A DNA stretch of 64,000 bases. Origin: AC-32 sp035624425. Lineage in GTDB: Bacteria > Actinomycetota > Thermoleophilia > Gaiellales > Gaiellaceae. Below the pieces are notes generated by a model. That model did no database searches. It was not told the DNA's origin and saw only the letters and a list, made by a program, of their open reading frames with translations. The stretch spans positions 1 to 64,000 of the forward strand of contig DASPRN010000087.1 in assembly GCA_035624425.1 (NCBI GenBank), written 5' to 3'. The position numbers and the translations under genes were made by a program. Shown here one piece after another: positions 9,238 through 17,343 of the stretch (position 1 is the first letter of the stretch; every line of letters begins with the position of its first letter).

Positions 9238-10164
9238 ATGGCCGGCCCCAAAGTCATTGCCTTCGCCGACGAGCACCTCGACGATGCGGCTGCCCTTCTG
9301 GCGGCCCGTCACGCCCGCCACCGGGAGGCGGAACCGCTGCTCCCGGAGCTCGGCGACCCGCTCGCCGCGTTGGAACAGGAGTGGCGCACGGAAGGCGCTT
9401 CGGGCGTGTTCGCGCCGGGTCGCGGTTACCTGATCGCTGCGCCCATCACCTTCCGCGGCATCACGTGGATGCGAAGCGGGATCGCAGGCCAGGCGATCGA
9501 GGGCGACCGGGAGGCGATGCGCGACCTCTACGCGGCCGCGGCGCAACGCTGGGTGGACGACGGCTACCGGCAGCACGCGGTCTTCCTGCCGTCACACGAC
9601 ACCGAGCTCGCGGACGCGTGGTTCCGGCTCTCATTTGGCGCCTCGGCCGCGATGGCGATCCGCGAGACCGGGCCGGCGGATGAGCCGTTCGGCGGCGGCG
9701 CGACGATCCGGCCGGGAACGCCGGACGACTTCGCGGTCGCGGCGCGGCTCGAGCTGGCGATGACCGAGGCGATGGAACCCTCGCCGAGCTTCTCCAATGT
9801 CGCCCCGCAGACCTACGAGGAGGTGCTCGCCGAATGGCACGAGGACGACAGCTGGGACCAGTACGAGCTGTTCGTCGCCGAGCGTGACGGCCGCGTCGTC
9901 GGGCACATCCTCCTCTACCGGCGCCCGCCGGACCTGCGGGTCCCCGAGAACAGCATCGACCTGGCGCAGGGCTCGACCGAGCCCGAGGCGCGCGGCACCG
10001 GCGTGGGCCGGGCGCTGACCGAGCACGTGCTCGCCTGGGCGCACGGGCAGGGCATCCCCGTGATGACGACGGACTGGCGCATGACCAACCTCTGGGCCTC
10101 GCGCTTCTGGCCGAAGCGCGGCTTCCGGCGGGTGTTCCTCCGGCTCTACCGCCACATTCCGTGA
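9238..10164 (+). CDS. Tandem GNAT-family N-acetyltransferase
   Basis: A 308-residue protein with two acetyltransferase folds. The N-terminal half (about 1-145) is degenerate, opening with a DLDAAAALLAARH-type helix pattern. The C-terminal half (about 150-305) has the acetyl-CoA loop in ARGTGVGRALTEHVLAWA near residue 255 and the closing strand MTTDWRMTNLWASRFWPKRGF. Substrate is unknown. The ATG at 9238 lies only 19 bp from the divergent polA start. The 3' end overlaps the LarA-like gene by four bases (GTGA), so they form a coupled pair. An N-terminal extension inside polA is in frame but not family-like. Confidence 0.82.
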   Translation: MAGPKVIAFADEHLDDAAALLAARHARHREAEPLLPELGDPLAALEQEWRTEGASGVFAPGRGYLIAAPITFRGITWMRSGIAGQAIEGDREAMRDLYAAAAQRWVDDGYRQHAVFLPSHDTELADAWFRLSFGASAAMAIRETGPADEPFGGGATIRPGTPDDFAVAARLELAMTEAMEPSPSFSNVAPQTYEEVLAEWHEDDSWDQYELFVAERDGRVVGHILLYRRPPDLRVPENSIDLAQGSTEPEARGTGVGRALTEHVLAWAHGQGIPVMTTDWRMTNLWASRFWPKRGFRRVFLRLYRHIP

Positions 10165-11705
10165 AACTGCCGCTCCTGTCGGGGAGCAGCGTCGTGGTCG
10201 TCGACGCTCCGGAGGACGCGGTCGTCCTGCAGCCGCCGCCTCCCGGCGAGGCGGTTGCCGACGTGCGCGCGGCGCTGCGGGACGCGCTCCGCTTCCCGCT
10301 CGCCGGCCAGCCGCTCACCGCGCTGGCGCCGAAGGGCGGCCGCGCGACGATCGTGGTCGAGCCGCCCGCGCTGCCGCTGCCGGCCGCGCAGGTCGATCCC
10401 CGCCAGCCGGCGCTCGCTGCGGTCTCGGCCGAGCTGGAGCGTGCGGGGATCCCCGGCGAGCGCCAGACGCTGCTCGTCGCGGGCGGCCTCCAGCGCAGGC
10501 CGGCGCAGCGCGACCTCGAGCGGCTCGGGATCGTCTCGCCCGCCTTCGCGCGCGGCTTCGCGGGCTCGGTCGCGATCCACGACGCCGAGGACCCGGAGCT
10601 CGCCGAGCTGGGCTCGGCCGGAGGCGTGCCGCTCCGGGTCAACCGGGCGCTCGTCGAGACGGATCTCGTCGTGACGCTCAGCGCGGCCGAGACCGTGCTG
10701 CACGGCGGCCCGGCGACCCTGCTCGGCGCGGCGAACGCCGAGCCCCTGCGCGCGGCCGGCGCCTACTCGCTGCTCGAGACCGGCGTCTCTCAGGGCTGGA
10801 GGATCGCGCTCGAGCTCGAGCGGCTTCTGCTCCGGCGCGTGCCGCTGCTCGGCGCCTCGCTCGTCCTCAACCAGCCCCGGCTGACCGGCGCCGCGCGCGG
10901 CTACCCGTATGACCCGGAAGCGCTGGAGCGGATCGCCCGCTCACCCTTCCGGCACGGGCTGCGGCTGATGCCCGGCTTTGCGCGCGACCGCGTCATCCGC
11001 TCGTTCCGGCGCGAGCTGAGCGCGGCCGCCGCGTTCGCCGGCCCGCCTTCGGTCGCGCACGCCGAAGCGCTGCTGCGTGCGGTCGAGGCCCGGTCGGCCA
11101 CGCTCGAGGGCCAGCTCGACGCGATCTGCATCGGCGTGCCGAGGACGACTCCGCACCTGCCGCGGGAGCGGCCGAACCCGCTGCTCGCCGCCTACCTCGG
11201 CCTCGGGCTGGCTCTGCGCCTCTGGCGCGACCGCTTCCCGGTCGCCGACGGCGGCACCGTGATCCTGCTCAACCGCTTCAACCGCCACTTCGCGCACCCG
11301 ACCCAGCAGCCGTACCGCACCGTCTTCCAGGCGCTGGGCACCGGGCCGCGCGAGCCGGAGGAGCTCGCCCAGCTCGAACACGAGGTCGCGACCGACGCGC
11401 GCGAGCTCGCGGGCTACCGCGAAGGACGGACCTGCCACCCGCTGCTGCCGTTCGCCGACTGGGCCGGCTGCGCGCCTGCTCTCGGCCGGGTCGGCGCGGT
11501 CGTCGTCGCCGGCTGCCGGGACGCGGTCGCTGCCCGCCAGCTCGGCTTCGTCCCGGCCGGCGGCCTCGGCGCCGCGCTCGAGATGGCCCACGGCCGCGCC
11601 GGCGGGCGCGCGCGCGTGGGGTACCTCCTCTCGCCTCCGTATTTTCCGCTCCGCGTTTCGGCCGGACGGCCGAAAGGACGCACGAGCGAAGCTCGCGCGT
11701 CCTGA
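10161..11705 (+). CDS. LarA-like (DUF2088, lactate racemase N-terminal fold) protein
   Basis: A 514-residue soluble protein that follows the LarA / nickel-pincer racemase layout: ATIVVEPPALPLP near residue 67 at the DxTRPTP position, AGIPGERQTLLVAGG near 105, and a central ETVLHGGPATLLGA block. The TG(T)HR histidine and the lysine that binds the pincer cofactor in LarA are not visible here (GGLQRR, and Ala/Leu in the glycine-rich block). I therefore expect a non-racemase relative or a different chemistry. The GTG start overlaps the GNAT stop. The last 18 codons run through three consecutive hairpins and look like a repeat-generated tail (RPKGRTSEARAS). No larB, larC or larE genes are near. 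Confidence 0.65.
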   Translation: MKLPLLSGSSVVVVDAPEDAVVLQPPPPGEAVADVRAALRDALRFPLAGQPLTALAPKGGRATIVVEPPALPLPAAQVDPRQPALAAVSAELERAGIPGERQTLLVAGGLQRRPAQRDLERLGIVSPAFARGFAGSVAIHDAEDPELAELGSAGGVPLRVNRALVETDLVVTLSAAETVLHGGPATLLGAANAEPLRAAGAYSLLETGVSQGWRIALELERLLLRRVPLLGASLVLNQPRLTGAARGYPYDPEALERIARSPFRHGLRLMPGFARDRVIRSFRRELSAAAAFAGPPSVAHAEALLRAVEARSATLEGQLDAICIGVPRTTPHLPRERPNPLLAAYLGLGLALRLWRDRFPVADGGTVILLNRFNRHFAHPTQQPYRTVFQALGTGPREPEELAQLEHEVATDARELAGYREGRTCHPLLPFADWAGCAPALGRVGAVVVAGCRDAVAARQLGFVPAGGLGAALEMAHGRAGGRARVGYLLSPPYFPLRVSAGRPKGRTSEARAS

Positions 11706-11730
11706 GACGGCATCGCAAGCGACGCCTCAG
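11656..11730. repeat. Three consecutive palindromic hairpins at the LarA-like gene end
   Basis: Hairpins at 11656-11675 (TTTCGGCCG/CGGCCGAAA), 11676-11702 (GGACGC..GAGC gaa GCTC..GCGTCC) and 11702-11730 (CTGAG..GGCATCGC aa GCGACGCC..CAG) follow each other without a gap. They span the stop codon between convergent genes, so they may act as a bidirectional terminator, although no T-run follows. They resemble REP-like palindromic units. Confidence 0.6.
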
Positions 11731-11750
11731 TTCCCGCTGCGTGTCGTCGT

Positions 11751-12518
11751 CTAGAGGATCGCCGAGAGGAACTGCTTCGTCCGCTCCTCGCGGGGGGCGG
11801 TGAAGAAGTGCTCCGGCGGCCCCTCCTCGATGATCTTCCCGTCGTCCATCATCAGAACGCGGTCGGCGGCCTCGCGGGCAAATCCCATCTCGTGGGTGAC
11901 GACGATCATCGTCGTCTTGAAGTCGAATGCCAGGCTCTTCATCACCTCCAGCACCTCGCCGACGAGCTCCGGATCGAGCGCTGACGTGGGCTCGTCGAAG
12001 AGCATCAGCTTCGGCCCCATCGCAAGGGCGCGAGCGATCGCGACCCGCTGCTGCTCGCCACCCGAGAGCTGCGACGGGTAGTTGTCGAGCCGATGCCCGA
12101 GCCCGACACGCTCGAGGAGAACCTTCGCCGCCGCGATCGCCTGCTTCTTCGGCACCTTCCTGACGTGTACAGGCGCCTCGATCACGTTCTGGAGCGCGGT
12201 CATGTGCCCGAACAGGTTGAACTGCTGGAAGACCATCCCGATCTCGGAGCGGTCCCGGCAGACCTCCGCGTCGCGCTGCTCGTAGATCTTGTCGCCCACC
12301 TGGTGGTAGCCCACGAGATCGCCGTCGACCGAGAGGCGGCCCGCGTCGATCTTCTCGAGGTGGTTGATGCAGCGCAGGAAGGTCGACTTCCCCGACCCGG
12401 AAGGACCGATCATGCAGACGACCTCGCCGGCCTCCACCTCGAGCGAGACGCCCTTCAGGACCTCGAGCCGGCCGAAGCGCTTGCGCACGGCCTCGGCCTT
12501 GACCATCGGCGGGCTCAT
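11751..12518 (-). CDS. Polar amino-acid ABC transporter ATP-binding protein
   Basis: A 255-residue ABC ATPase of the GlnQ/ArtP type. Walker A GPSGSGKST near residue 37, Q-loop in MVFQQFNLF, signature SQLSGGEQQRVAIARAL near 145, Walker B LMLFDEPTSALDPE, switch histidine VVTHEMGFA. It energises import by the permease encoded immediately upstream; the start overlaps the permease stop by four bases. Together with the permease and binding protein it forms a complete three-gene importer. Amino-acid specificity (glutamate, glutamine, arginine or cystine) is not decidable from sequence. Confidence 0.92.
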   Translation of the reverse strand: MSPPMVKAEAVRKRFGRLEVLKGVSLEVEAGEVVCMIGPSGSGKSTFLRCINHLEKIDAGRLSVDGDLVGYHQVGDKIYEQRDAEVCRDRSEIGMVFQQFNLFGHMTALQNVIEAPVHVRKVPKKQAIAAAKVLLERVGLGHRLDNYPSQLSGGEQQRVAIARALAMGPKLMLFDEPTSALDPELVGEVLEVMKSLAFDFKTTMIVVTHEMGFAREAADRVLMMDDGKIIEEGPPEHFFTAPREERTKQFLSAIL

Positions 12519-13474
12519 CGTCGCTCTCCGGATGCTTCGGCAATCTCTTGGGTCGCTGGTCGGCGCGTGAAGAGATTCCGGCGGAGACGCTGTAGGGGGG
12601 TATCGGGAAGCTCGCGCGAGGCTCCGCGTGCGTAGTGCCGCTCAACGTAGTACTGGCCAATCGTCGCGATCGTCGTGAGAACCAGGTACCAGATGCAGGC
12701 CACGAGCAGAAGCTGGATCACGCGGTAGTTCACGAAGTAGATGAGCTGCGCGGCGTAGAGGAGCTCCGGGGGCGACAGCGCGATCACGCTGACGAGCGAG
12801 GTCGTCTTCAGCATCGAGATCGTCTCGTTCCCGGTCGGGGGGATGATCACGCGCATCGCCTGCGGGAGGACGATCCGGCGCATGGTCAGCAGGCGGGTCA
12901 TGCCGAGGCTCTGCGCCGCCTGCGTCTGGCCCTCCGGAACCGAGACGATCCCGGCACGCACGATCTCCGCCATGTAGGCGCCCTCGTTCAGCCCCAGCGC
13001 CAGCATCCCGGCCACGAACGGCGTGATCACCGATGCGGCGCTGAAATGCGCGAAGGTCGGGCCGAACGGGATCCCCAGCGAGAAGCGGGGATAGAGCGCG
13101 GCGATGTTGTACCAGAGCAGGATCTGGACGAGCACCGGCGTGCCCCGGAAGAGCCAGATGTAGACCCAGCTCACGCTGGCGACGATGGGATTCGGGGAGA
13201 GGCGCATCACCGCCAGCAGCACGCCGAGCGCGATCCCGATCGCCATCGCGCTGAGGGTCAGCTCGATCGTGACGACGACACCGCGGAGGATGCGGTCGTC
13301 GAAGAGGAAGTGGCGAATGACTCCCCACTGGAAGCGGGAGTTCGACGCCATCGAGTTGCCGAGCGCGATGCCGAGGAACGCCAGGATCCCGATCGCCACC
13401 CACCGCCCGGGGTGGCGGACCGGGATCGGCTTGATTTCCTCGGAGGCGGCAGGCTCCGCGGTGTCGGTCGCCAT
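12515..13474 (-). CDS. Polar amino-acid ABC transporter permease (HisMQ type)
   Basis: A 319-residue permease. A cytoplasmic N-terminal extension (about 25 residues, EPAASEEIKPIPVRHPGR) is followed by a membrane helix and the BPD_transp_1 core with about five helices. The EAA-like coupling loop is ALGLNEGAYMAEIVRAGIVSV ... GQTQAAQSLGMT near residue 190, which docks on the ATPase. A single permease gene implies a homodimer. It sits between the binding protein (25 bp upstream) and the ATPase (overlap). The long N-terminus is common in actinobacterial members. Confidence 0.92.
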   Translation of the reverse strand: MATDTAEPAASEEIKPIPVRHPGRWVAIGILAFLGIALGNSMASNSRFQWGVIRHFLFDDRILRGVVVTIELTLSAMAIGIALGVLLAVMRLSPNPIVASVSWVYIWLFRGTPVLVQILLWYNIAALYPRFSLGIPFGPTFAHFSAASVITPFVAGMLALGLNEGAYMAEIVRAGIVSVPEGQTQAAQSLGMTRLLTMRRIVLPQAMRVIIPPTGNETISMLKTTSLVSVIALSPPELLYAAQLIYFVNYRVIQLLLVACIWYLVLTTIATIGQYYVERHYARGASRELPDTPLQRLRRNLFTRRPATQEIAEASGERR

Positions 13475-13499
13475 CCCGAGCCTCGGCGCGCGCCTCCGC

Positions 13500-14420
13500 C
13501 TAGCTGATCGCGCCGTTGATCGTCGGGTTGGTGATCGCGCCCGCCTGGACCCCGTACTTCTGCAGGATCTTCGTGTATGTGCCGTTGGCCATCAGCTGCT
13601 TCAGGGCGTCGAGAATCGGCTTGGCCATCCCGTTGCCCTTCGGGATCGCGATCCCGTACGGGGCGTTGTTGTACGACTTGCCGGTGACCTTGAACTGCCC
13701 GTTCGACTGCTTCGCGATGTACGCCGCGACGGGCGAATCGGCCATGCCCACCTGCTGCCGTCCGCTCGAGATCGCCAGGTTTGCGGAACTCTGGTCAGGG
13801 TAGGTGGCGACCTTCACGCCGGGCTTCCCGGCGCTCTTGCATTTCGCGCTCTGGGCCTTCGCGTCGTCGGCCTGGGTGGTCCCGCTCTCGACCCCGGCCG
13901 AGTGGCCGCAGAGATCGGCGAGCGAGTTGATCGTAGGTCCACCGGAGGTCTTCACGTAGAAGGACGTGCCCGCCGTAAAGTACGTGACGAAGTCGATGAC
14001 CTTCTGGCGCTCCTTGGTATCAGTGAAGGAGGACAGGCTGAGACCGTACTTGCCGGCCTGAATGCCAGGGATGATCGTTGCGAAGGTGGCGTTGACGAGC
14101 TTGACCTTCAGCCCGAGCACGTTGCCCAGCGCCTGAGCGAGCTCGGGATCCCAGCCGGTGACCGTCTTGCCGTTGGACGCGACGAATTCATTCGGCGGAT
14201 AGGTCGCGTCCGTCGCGACCGTCAGCATCCCCTTGGACTTGATCGCGGCGGGGACCTCTGCGGCGATCTTGCTGTTCGCTCCGGTGGTCGACGTAGCCGT
14301 GGTCGTGGCGGTCGAAGTCCCACCCGGGCTCGCCTTCTTGCTGCCGCAACCAGCCGCGACGAGCACCGTGAGCGCGAGCAGGAGGAGCCCTGCTGCAAAA
14401 AGCTTCTTTGGCGGTCGCAT
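13500..14420 (-). CDS. Amino-acid ABC transporter substrate-binding lipoprotein (SBP_bac_3)
   Basis: A 306-residue family 3 solute-binding protein. MRPPKKLFAAGL is a lipoprotein signal and VAAGC the lipobox (Cys near residue 22), followed by a Ser/Thr linker. The mature part shows the family pattern GMLTVATDATYPPNEFVASNGKTV near residue 60 and AYIAKQSNGQFKVTGKSYNNAPYGIAI late in the sequence. GGAAGG lies 8 nt before the ATG at 14420, which is why I choose it over an upstream in-frame start. It is the first gene of the importer operon and catches the amino acid outside the membrane. Confidence 0.92.
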   Translation of the reverse strand: MRPPKKLFAAGLLLLALTVLVAAGCGSKKASPGGTSTATTTATSTTGANSKIAAEVPAAIKSKGMLTVATDATYPPNEFVASNGKTVTGWDPELAQALGNVLGLKVKLVNATFATIIPGIQAGKYGLSLSSFTDTKERQKVIDFVTYFTAGTSFYVKTSGGPTINSLADLCGHSAGVESGTTQADDAKAQSAKCKSAGKPGVKVATYPDQSSANLAISSGRQQVGMADSPVAAYIAKQSNGQFKVTGKSYNNAPYGIAIPKGNGMAKPILDALKQLMANGTYTKILQKYGVQAGAITNPTINGAIS

Positions 14421-14501
14421 CACACTTCCTTCCCTCTGCTGGAGGCCGGGCCGCCAACTATCCCGGCCGGTCAAGCACAAATCGTACTCCGCCGCGCTCC
14501 G

Positions 14502-15212
14502 CTAGTCCTCGCCGAGATAGGTCTTGCGGACCTGCTCGTTCTCGCGGAGCGACTTGGCGTCGTCGGCGAGCGCGACGCGGCCGGTCTCGAGCACGTAGCC
14601 GCGCTTGGCGACCTCGAGCGCCATCAGCGCGTTCTGCTCGACGAGCAGGATCGGGGTGCCCTCGTTGTTGATCTCGACCAGCGTCTCGAAGATCCGCTCG
14701 ACCAGAACGGGGGCGAGCCCCATCGAGGGCTCGTCCAGCAGTAGCAGCTTTGGCCGCGCCATCATCGCGCGCCCGATCGCGCACATCTGCTGCTCACCGC
14801 CGGACATCGTCCCCGCCTTCTGCGTCTTGCGCTCGGCAAGGCGCGGGAAGAGCGTGAAGACGTGATCCATGTCCTCCTTGATCCCCTGCCTGTCGGTTCG
14901 CTGGAAGGCTCCCATCTCGAGGTTCTCCATCACGCTCATCCGGGGGAAGAGCTTGCGGCCCTCAGGGGCCTGCGCGATCCCGTTCTTGACGATGTTGTGC
15001 GGAGCCTCCTGCGTGATGTTCTCGCCCTGGAAGGTGATCGTCCCCTTGCGAGGGTGGTTGAGCCCGTTGATCGAGCGCAAGGTCGTCGACTTGCCGGCGC
15101 CGTTCGCGCCGATCAGCGTCACGATCTCGCCCTCGTCGACCTCCAGCGAGACGCCCTTGAGGGCGTGGATCGACCCGTAGTAGGTGTGGACGTCCTCGAG
15201 CTTGAGGATCAC
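14502..15212 (-). CDS. livF: Branched-chain amino-acid ABC transporter ATPase LivF
   Basis: A 236-residue LivF-type ATPase: GANGAGKST Walker A near residue 36, AQAPEGRKLFPRMSVMENLEMGAF, signature GTMSGGEQQMCAIGRAMM, Walker B LLLDEPSMGLAP and LLVEQNALMALEVA. LivF and LivG form the heterodimeric motor of Liv importers. It is the last gene of the first liv cluster (livK-H-M-G-F) and overlaps livG by four bases. The amino-acid importer downstream starts 82 bp away, so it may have its own promoter. Confidence 0.93.
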   Translation of the reverse strand: MILKLEDVHTYYGSIHALKGVSLEVDEGEIVTLIGANGAGKSTTLRSINGLNHPRKGTITFQGENITQEAPHNIVKNGIAQAPEGRKLFPRMSVMENLEMGAFQRTDRQGIKEDMDHVFTLFPRLAERKTQKAGTMSGGEQQMCAIGRAMMARPKLLLLDEPSMGLAPVLVERIFETLVEINNEGTPILLVEQNALMALEVAKRGYVLETGRVALADDAKSLRENEQVRKTYLGED

Positions 15213-15985
15213 TGGGCCACCGCCGCCGATCCCAGGTACGCCTCGATGACGCGCGGGTCGCGCTGGACCTCCTTCGGCCCGCCCTCGGCGATCTTCTCGC
15301 CGTAGTCGAGCACGGTAACCCGATCGGAGATGCCCATCACGACGCGCATGTCGTGCTCGATCATCAGCACCGCGACCTTCTGCTCGACGCGGAGCTTCGC
15401 GACGAAGCTGGTGAAGTCGGCCGACTCCTGCGGGTTCATGCCGGCAGTCGGCTCGTCGAGCAGCAAGAGCTTCGGCTCGGTCGCGAGCGCGCGGGCCACC
15501 TCGAGCCGGCGCTGGTCGCCGTACGGAAGGCTGTTCGCAGTCGCGTCATCCCGCCTCTGGAGCCCGACGAACTTGAGCAGCTCCCTGGCGCGCTCGGTCG
15601 CCTCACGCTCCTCGCGCTTGATGCCGGGGGTGTGCAGAACGCTGCGGACGATGCCGCCCTTCAGCCGCGAGTGCATGCCGACGAGCACGTTCTCGAGCGA
15701 GGTCATGTTCTGGAAGAGGCGGATGTTCTGGAACGTCCGGCCGATCCCGCGCGCGGTGATCGCGTGCGGCGGCTTGCCCGTGATGTCCTCGCCGGCGAAC
15801 ACGATCCGGCCGGCCGTCGGCTTGTAGACGCCGGTCAGCATGTTGAAGAACGTTGTCTTGCCGGCGCCGTTGGGCCCGATCAGGCTGACGATCGCCCCCT
15901 CCGGGATCGTGAAGTCGACGTCGTTGACCGCGACGAGGCCGCCGAACTCCTTCCGGACCATCTGGGCTGTCAGCAGGTCGGCCAT
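15209..15985 (-). CDS. livG: Branched-chain amino-acid ABC transporter ATPase LivG
   Basis: A 258-residue LivG-type ATPase: GPNGAGKTTFFNMLTG Walker A near residue 37, RTFQNIRLFQNMTSLENVLVGMH, a degenerate signature NSLPYGDQRRLEVARAL, Walker B LLLDEPTAGMNPQE and the LivG-typical LMIEHDMRVVMGISDRV. The extended C-terminus matches BCA_ABC_TP_C. It overlaps livM by one base and livF by four, so the cluster is translationally coupled. The signature lacking the usual LSGGQ is normal for this family. Confidence 0.93.
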   Translation of the reverse strand: MADLLTAQMVRKEFGGLVAVNDVDFTIPEGAIVSLIGPNGAGKTTFFNMLTGVYKPTAGRIVFAGEDITGKPPHAITARGIGRTFQNIRLFQNMTSLENVLVGMHSRLKGGIVRSVLHTPGIKREEREATERARELLKFVGLQRRDDATANSLPYGDQRRLEVARALATEPKLLLLDEPTAGMNPQESADFTSFVAKLRVEQKVAVLMIEHDMRVVMGISDRVTVLDYGEKIAEGGPKEVQRDPRVIEAYLGSAAVAQ

Positions 15986-17343
15986 CAGTTCCCCTCGTGC
16001 TGGACGTCGTACAGGTACTCCTCGGCGAACTCTCCCCCCTCGTGGAACTCGGCCGCGCGTCTCGTGCTCGGGATCAGCCCCTCGGGCCGGAAGAGCATCG
16101 TGACCAGCAGGATCACCCCGAAGATCCCGAACTCGTACTTGGGCACGGTGTCACCACTGAGAATGTGGAGATGTGTATGCATCCAGGCTCCGCTGTCCGC
16201 CAGACCCTCCTGGTCCAGGTAGGCGAGGAAGGCCCCGCCGAAGATCACCCCCCAGATGTTGCCCATGCCGCCGAGGATGACCATGCAGAGGATGAAGACG
16301 GAGATGTTGAAGAAGAAGTCACCGGGGAACGTCGCGCTCTTGAAGCTGGCGTAGTAGGCGCCGGCGATCCCACCGAAGAAGGCGCCCGACGCATAGGCCC
16401 ACGTCTTCGTCCGCATCAGCGGAACTCCCATCGCGGCGGCGGCGGTCTCGTCCTCGCGGATTGCGATCCAGGCGCGGCCGAGCCGCGAGTCGCGCAGGCG
16501 CACCGAGCAGAAGATCGTGAACAGGAGCAGGAGCAAGCCGGTCCAGTAGAAGAGGCGCTCGGAGGTCCAGAAGGTCCCCGAGCCGGTCAGGTAGTTGACG
16601 CCGAAGAAGCCTGGCGAGTCGATGGGCGTGATCCCGTTCGGGCCATTCGTCAGGTTGAAGCCGGTGCCGAAGAAGTTGTCGCTGTTGCGCGCGATCTGCG
16701 GCAGGATCTCGCCGAAGCCGAGCGTCACGATCGCGAGGTAGTCGCCGCGCAGGCGCAGCGTCGGCAGGCCGATGATCACGCCGACCCCCGCGGTCAAGAA
16801 GCCGGCCGCGATCAGCAGCAGCCAGATCGAGATGTGGAAGCCGGGGAGGTTGTGGGCGACGCCGACCGCGCCGAAGTGGACGTTGGCGTGCGGGAACTGC
16901 ACCGAGGCGAACCAGGCCGCCACGTAGGCGCCGATCGCGTAGAAGGCGACGTAGCCGAGATCCAGGAGCCCCGCGTAGCCGACGACGATGTTGAGGCCGA
17001 CGGCCATCATGATGAAGACGAGCATCACGACGCCGGTCGACACGCTTGGGAACTCACCGAAGATCGGGACGGTGAACAGCTTGTCCCAGAAGAAGGGGTA
17101 CGTGAACGCGATGACGATCGCGATCGTCGCCCGGGCATACCGGCCCACGACGGGCACGTCCTCCCACGGCGGGACGTAGATGATCGCCAGGACCGCGAGG
17201 AAGTAGAAGGTCGAGATGTCGAGGCTGCCGAAGCCGTGTTCGGCGGCTACCGCGATCAGGAGCAGCACGGCCCCGATCCCCATTCGCAGCCCGCGGCTCT
17301 GCAGGCCGGCGGCGTCGATGTCGGACCGCGCCACCCTAGCCAC
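15985..17343 (-). CDS. livM: Branched-chain amino-acid ABC transporter permease LivM
   Basis: A 452-residue permease, long for LivM because of about 120 N-terminal residues containing two or three extra hydrophobic helices. The core has VGYAGLLDLGYVAFYAIGAYVAAW near residue 130, the coupling loop RLRDSRLGRAWIAIREDETAAAAMGVPLMRTKTWAYASGA near 290, and a late helix GGMGNIWGVIFGGAFLAYL. Periplasmic or loop insertions (FFGTGFNLTNGPNGITPIDSPG) are typical. The GTG start overlaps livH by eight bases. Confidence 0.93.
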   Translation of the reverse strand: MARVARSDIDAAGLQSRGLRMGIGAVLLLIAVAAEHGFGSLDISTFYFLAVLAIIYVPPWEDVPVVGRYARATIAIVIAFTYPFFWDKLFTVPIFGEFPSVSTGVVMLVFIMMAVGLNIVVGYAGLLDLGYVAFYAIGAYVAAWFASVQFPHANVHFGAVGVAHNLPGFHISIWLLLIAAGFLTAGVGVIIGLPTLRLRGDYLAIVTLGFGEILPQIARNSDNFFGTGFNLTNGPNGITPIDSPGFFGVNYLTGSGTFWTSERLFYWTGLLLLLFTIFCSVRLRDSRLGRAWIAIREDETAAAAMGVPLMRTKTWAYASGAFFGGIAGAYYASFKSATFPGDFFFNISVFILCMVILGGMGNIWGVIFGGAFLAYLDQEGLADSGAWMHTHLHILSGDTVPKYEFGIFGVILLVTMLFRPEGLIPSTRRAAEFHEGGEFAEEYLYDVQHEGN

